NCBI GenBank assembly: GCA_002690215.1
Contig: NZDS01000052.1
Location: forward strand, 1-32,569
Length of the DNA stretch: 32,569 nt
Source of the DNA: Rhodospirillaceae bacterium
GTDB lineage: Bacteria; Pseudomonadota; Alphaproteobacteria; UBA2966
Reading direction: 5' to 3'
In this document: positions 31,429-32,569 of the stretch, piece after piece
How positions within the stretch are numbered: position 1 is the first letter of the stretch
Layout: the number at the start of each line of letters is the position of its first letter
Translations under genes and position numbers: made by a program
The notes under the pieces: model-generated
Seen by the model: only the letters and a program-made list of their open reading frames with translations
The model's database searches: none
What the model was told of the DNA's origin: nothing

Positions 31429-32105
31429 GGCGCCGCCCGTTTGCGCTGCCGTCCGGCACGCTCTAGATGTTCCAGCCGCTCGCCCAGCCGTGAGAGTTCG
31501 GCGGCCTGGCCGCGGCCGCGTCTCTCGACGTCGTCCAGCAGCGCATTCCGCAGCGCCGCCAAGTCGGCGGCCGCCCGGCCCAGCAGAGCCTCGGCCCGGG
31601 CCGCCAGCAGCCGGGCCAGCGGGTTGAAGGGGCCAAACAGCGACAGCACGTCGTCCAAGAGGTCGATCTCCTCGCCGTCGAGCGCATTGCGTAGCGCCAC
31701 CACGACCTCGGTGTCGCCGTCGATGACCAGGGCGCGAGAGAAAAAGAGCGCATCGCCGTCGAGCCGCCCTTCCATCAGGTCAAAGAGCGTCATCAGCGGG
31801 CCGCGCACGCTGGCCGTCGCCACTTCGTCATCGCCCGTACGCGCCAGGCGCAACTCGGGCCGGGCCGCATCTGGGCACAGCGCCAGACGGAAGGGCAGGT
31901 CGACGGGATCGATCAGCATCAGCGGGCAATCGAGCCCTTCGAGGCGGTCGAACATGGCCGGGTGGCGCGCCACAACGGTGTTGAGGGTCAGGCGCAGCAG
32001 GGGATTGAGCAAGAAGCCGGGCAGCGGACGCGCCAGCATACCGCCGATCAGCACCGGTGACAGCGGCGCCGCAGTGGCGCTTGGGTGTGGGGTCGATTGG
32101 CTCAT
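31425..32105 (-). CDS. ubiT: UbiT, SCP2-domain accessory protein of anaerobic ubiquinone biosynthesis
   Basis: This 226-residue protein has an N-terminal SCP2 lipid-binding domain (about 35-140: LNTVVARHPAMFDRLEG, CPLMLIDPVDLPFRLAL (in parts CPLMLIDP and VDLPFRLAL), GPLMTLFDLMEGRLDGDALFFSRALVIDGDT (in parts TLFDLMEGRLDGDALFFSR and LVIDGDTEVVV)). The known role of UbiT is to bind quinone intermediates for the anaerobic Ubi complex. The C-terminal 70 residues (AEALLGRAAADLAALRNALL and on to RQRKRAAP) form a basic amphipathic helix or coiled coil longer than in the E. coli protein, perhaps for membrane or partner contact. ATG 32105 is preferred to TTG 32111. It has no strong ribosome-binding site. 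It heads the ubiTUV run. Confidence 0.88.
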   Translation of the reverse strand: MSQSTPHPSATAAPLSPVLIGGMLARPLPGFLLNPLLRLTLNTVVARHPAMFDRLEGLDCPLMLIDPVDLPFRLALCPDAARPELRLARTGDDEVATASVRGPLMTLFDLMEGRLDGDALFFSRALVIDGDTEVVVALRNALDGEEIDLLDDVLSLFGPFNPLARLLAARAEALLGRAAADLAALRNALLDDVERRGRGQAAELSRLGERLEHLERAGRQRKRAAP

Positions 32106-32129
32106 GCACAATACTCTATGGGCCCGGAA

Positions 32130-32569
32130 TCAAGCACTGTTGTAGACCACTTCACCGCTGTTGGAAATGTCGTAACCGCCCAGCGCCGCTGCCCGTTCGA
32201 CGAATGCGGGGTCGCGCATGAAGGCCGCCAGGGCGGCCAGCGGCGGCTCGAAATAGGCCCGGCGGCGCATCACCAGATCACAACGCTCTTCGTGCAACGG
32301 TACGAAGTCGAGCCCGGTTTGCCGCGCCACGGACTCGATGGCGAGGCCGGCATCGGCGCTGCCGTCGCGCACCGCCAGCGCCAAATCGAGCTCGCTGCGG
32401 CAGGGATCTGCAGCGATATCGAGATCGGCAAGCGTGAGGCCCACCCGGCCCAACAGATATTCCAGCAGCACATGGCTGCCGGCCTGGCGCTGGCGTAGCG
32501 CCATGCGCCGGCCCGGCAAATCGGCCAGACCCTGAATTCCCATGGGATTGCCGGGTGTCAGCACCAGGC
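32130..32569 (-). CDS. PBP-like substrate-binding domain protein (probable ligand-sensing regulator; 5' partial)
   Basis: The gene runs off the right edge; only the last 146 or so residues are visible. The pattern LVLTPGNPMGIQGLADL, then RRMALRQRQAGSHVLLEYLL, ADLDIAADPCRSELDLALAVRDGSADAGLAIESVARQTGLDFVPL (in parts RSELDLALAVRDGSADAGL and TGLDFVPL) matches the PBP-like domain (PF12727). This domain is related to molybdate/tungstate-binding proteins and is often fused to an N-terminal helix-turn-helix. I infer a transcriptional regulator sensing an oxyanion or small anion, but the DNA-binding part would lie outside the window. The GTG at 32564 is not the real start. It is 24 bases upstream of ubiT on the same strand and may be co-transcribed. 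Confidence 0.78.
   Translation of the reverse strand, partial: LVLTPGNPMGIQGLADLPGRRMALRQRQAGSHVLLEYLLGRVGLTLADLDIAADPCRSELDLALAVRDGSADAGLAIESVARQTGLDFVPLHEERCDLVMRRRAYFEPPLAALAAFMRDPAFVERAAALGGYDISNSGEVVYNSA

Noticed and set aside
32129-32133. Half of an FNR/FixK-type box (ATCAA, TTGAT on the minus strand) before ubiT
   Set aside because: The second half (ATCAA after four bases on the minus strand) is missing; the sequence there is GGCCC.

Overview
The window looks like a piece of chromosome from a GC-rich alphaproteobacterium, probably of the Rhodospirillales type. The evidence is the codon bias, the TolC/RTX-style secretion genes, the ubiTUV block and the mix of sugar-acid, hydantoinase-like and CoA genes. 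This is an inference from gene content; no rRNA or marker gene is present. Coding density is very high: no gap exceeds about 175 bases, and I found no tRNA, rRNA, CRISPR array, insertion sequence, integrase or phage gene.

Layout. (1) 1-5540: the 3' part of a secreted FG-GAP/RTX-like protein, a TIGR03032-family protein, and an unusual TolC-type outer-membrane channel fused to a TolA-like Ala/Lys/Glu-rich rod and a Sel1-like domain. (2) 5572-7038: a RidA-family protein and a four-helix membrane adenylate/guanylate cyclase. (3) 7046-14763: a catabolic block. An IlvD/Edd-type Fe-S sugar-acid dehydratase lies divergent from a run of enolase-superfamily dehydratase, SDR, DapA-like aldolase, HpaI-type aldolase and MDR oxidoreductase. 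An old-yellow-enzyme homologue follows with its own probable promoter. (4) 14803-17238: an inverted repeat, an HxlR regulator divergent from an atypical SDR across a strikingly symmetric promoter/operator region, then a nitronate-monooxygenase-like flavoprotein. (5) 17355-20998: a secreted caspase-like protein with a coiled-coil rod, convergent with a PAS/degenerate-GGDEF/EAL c-di-GMP phosphodiesterase. (6) 21174-29448: a co-directional run of NTF2-like protein, SDR, HyuA, HyuB, enoyl-CoA hydratase, MoxR ATPase and CoxE-like VWA protein. (7) 29534-32569, minus strand: ubiV, ubiU and ubiT (oxygen-independent ubiquinone hydroxylation) in a tightly overlapping operon, preceded by a truncated gene for a PBP-like ligand-sensing domain.

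How the genes may work together. Block 3 can be read as a route in which an acidic sugar is oxidised, dehydrated to a 2-keto-3-deoxy acid and cleaved by an aldolase; having two unrelated dehydratases and two unrelated aldolases suggests two branches or substrates. Block 6 links an ATP-dependent amide/lactam hydrolase (HyuAB) to CoA chemistry and a metalloenzyme-maturation pair. Block 7 indicates that the organism makes ubiquinone without oxygen, so it probably respires anaerobically at least part of the time.

The most distinctive sequence-level observations are the TolC-rod-Sel1 fusion, the mirror-image overlapping promoters at 15410-15459, active-site substitutions in two SDRs and in the DapA-like protein, and the HyuAB/ECH/MoxR/CoxE neighbourhood. 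I did not find a clearly new defence or mobile system.
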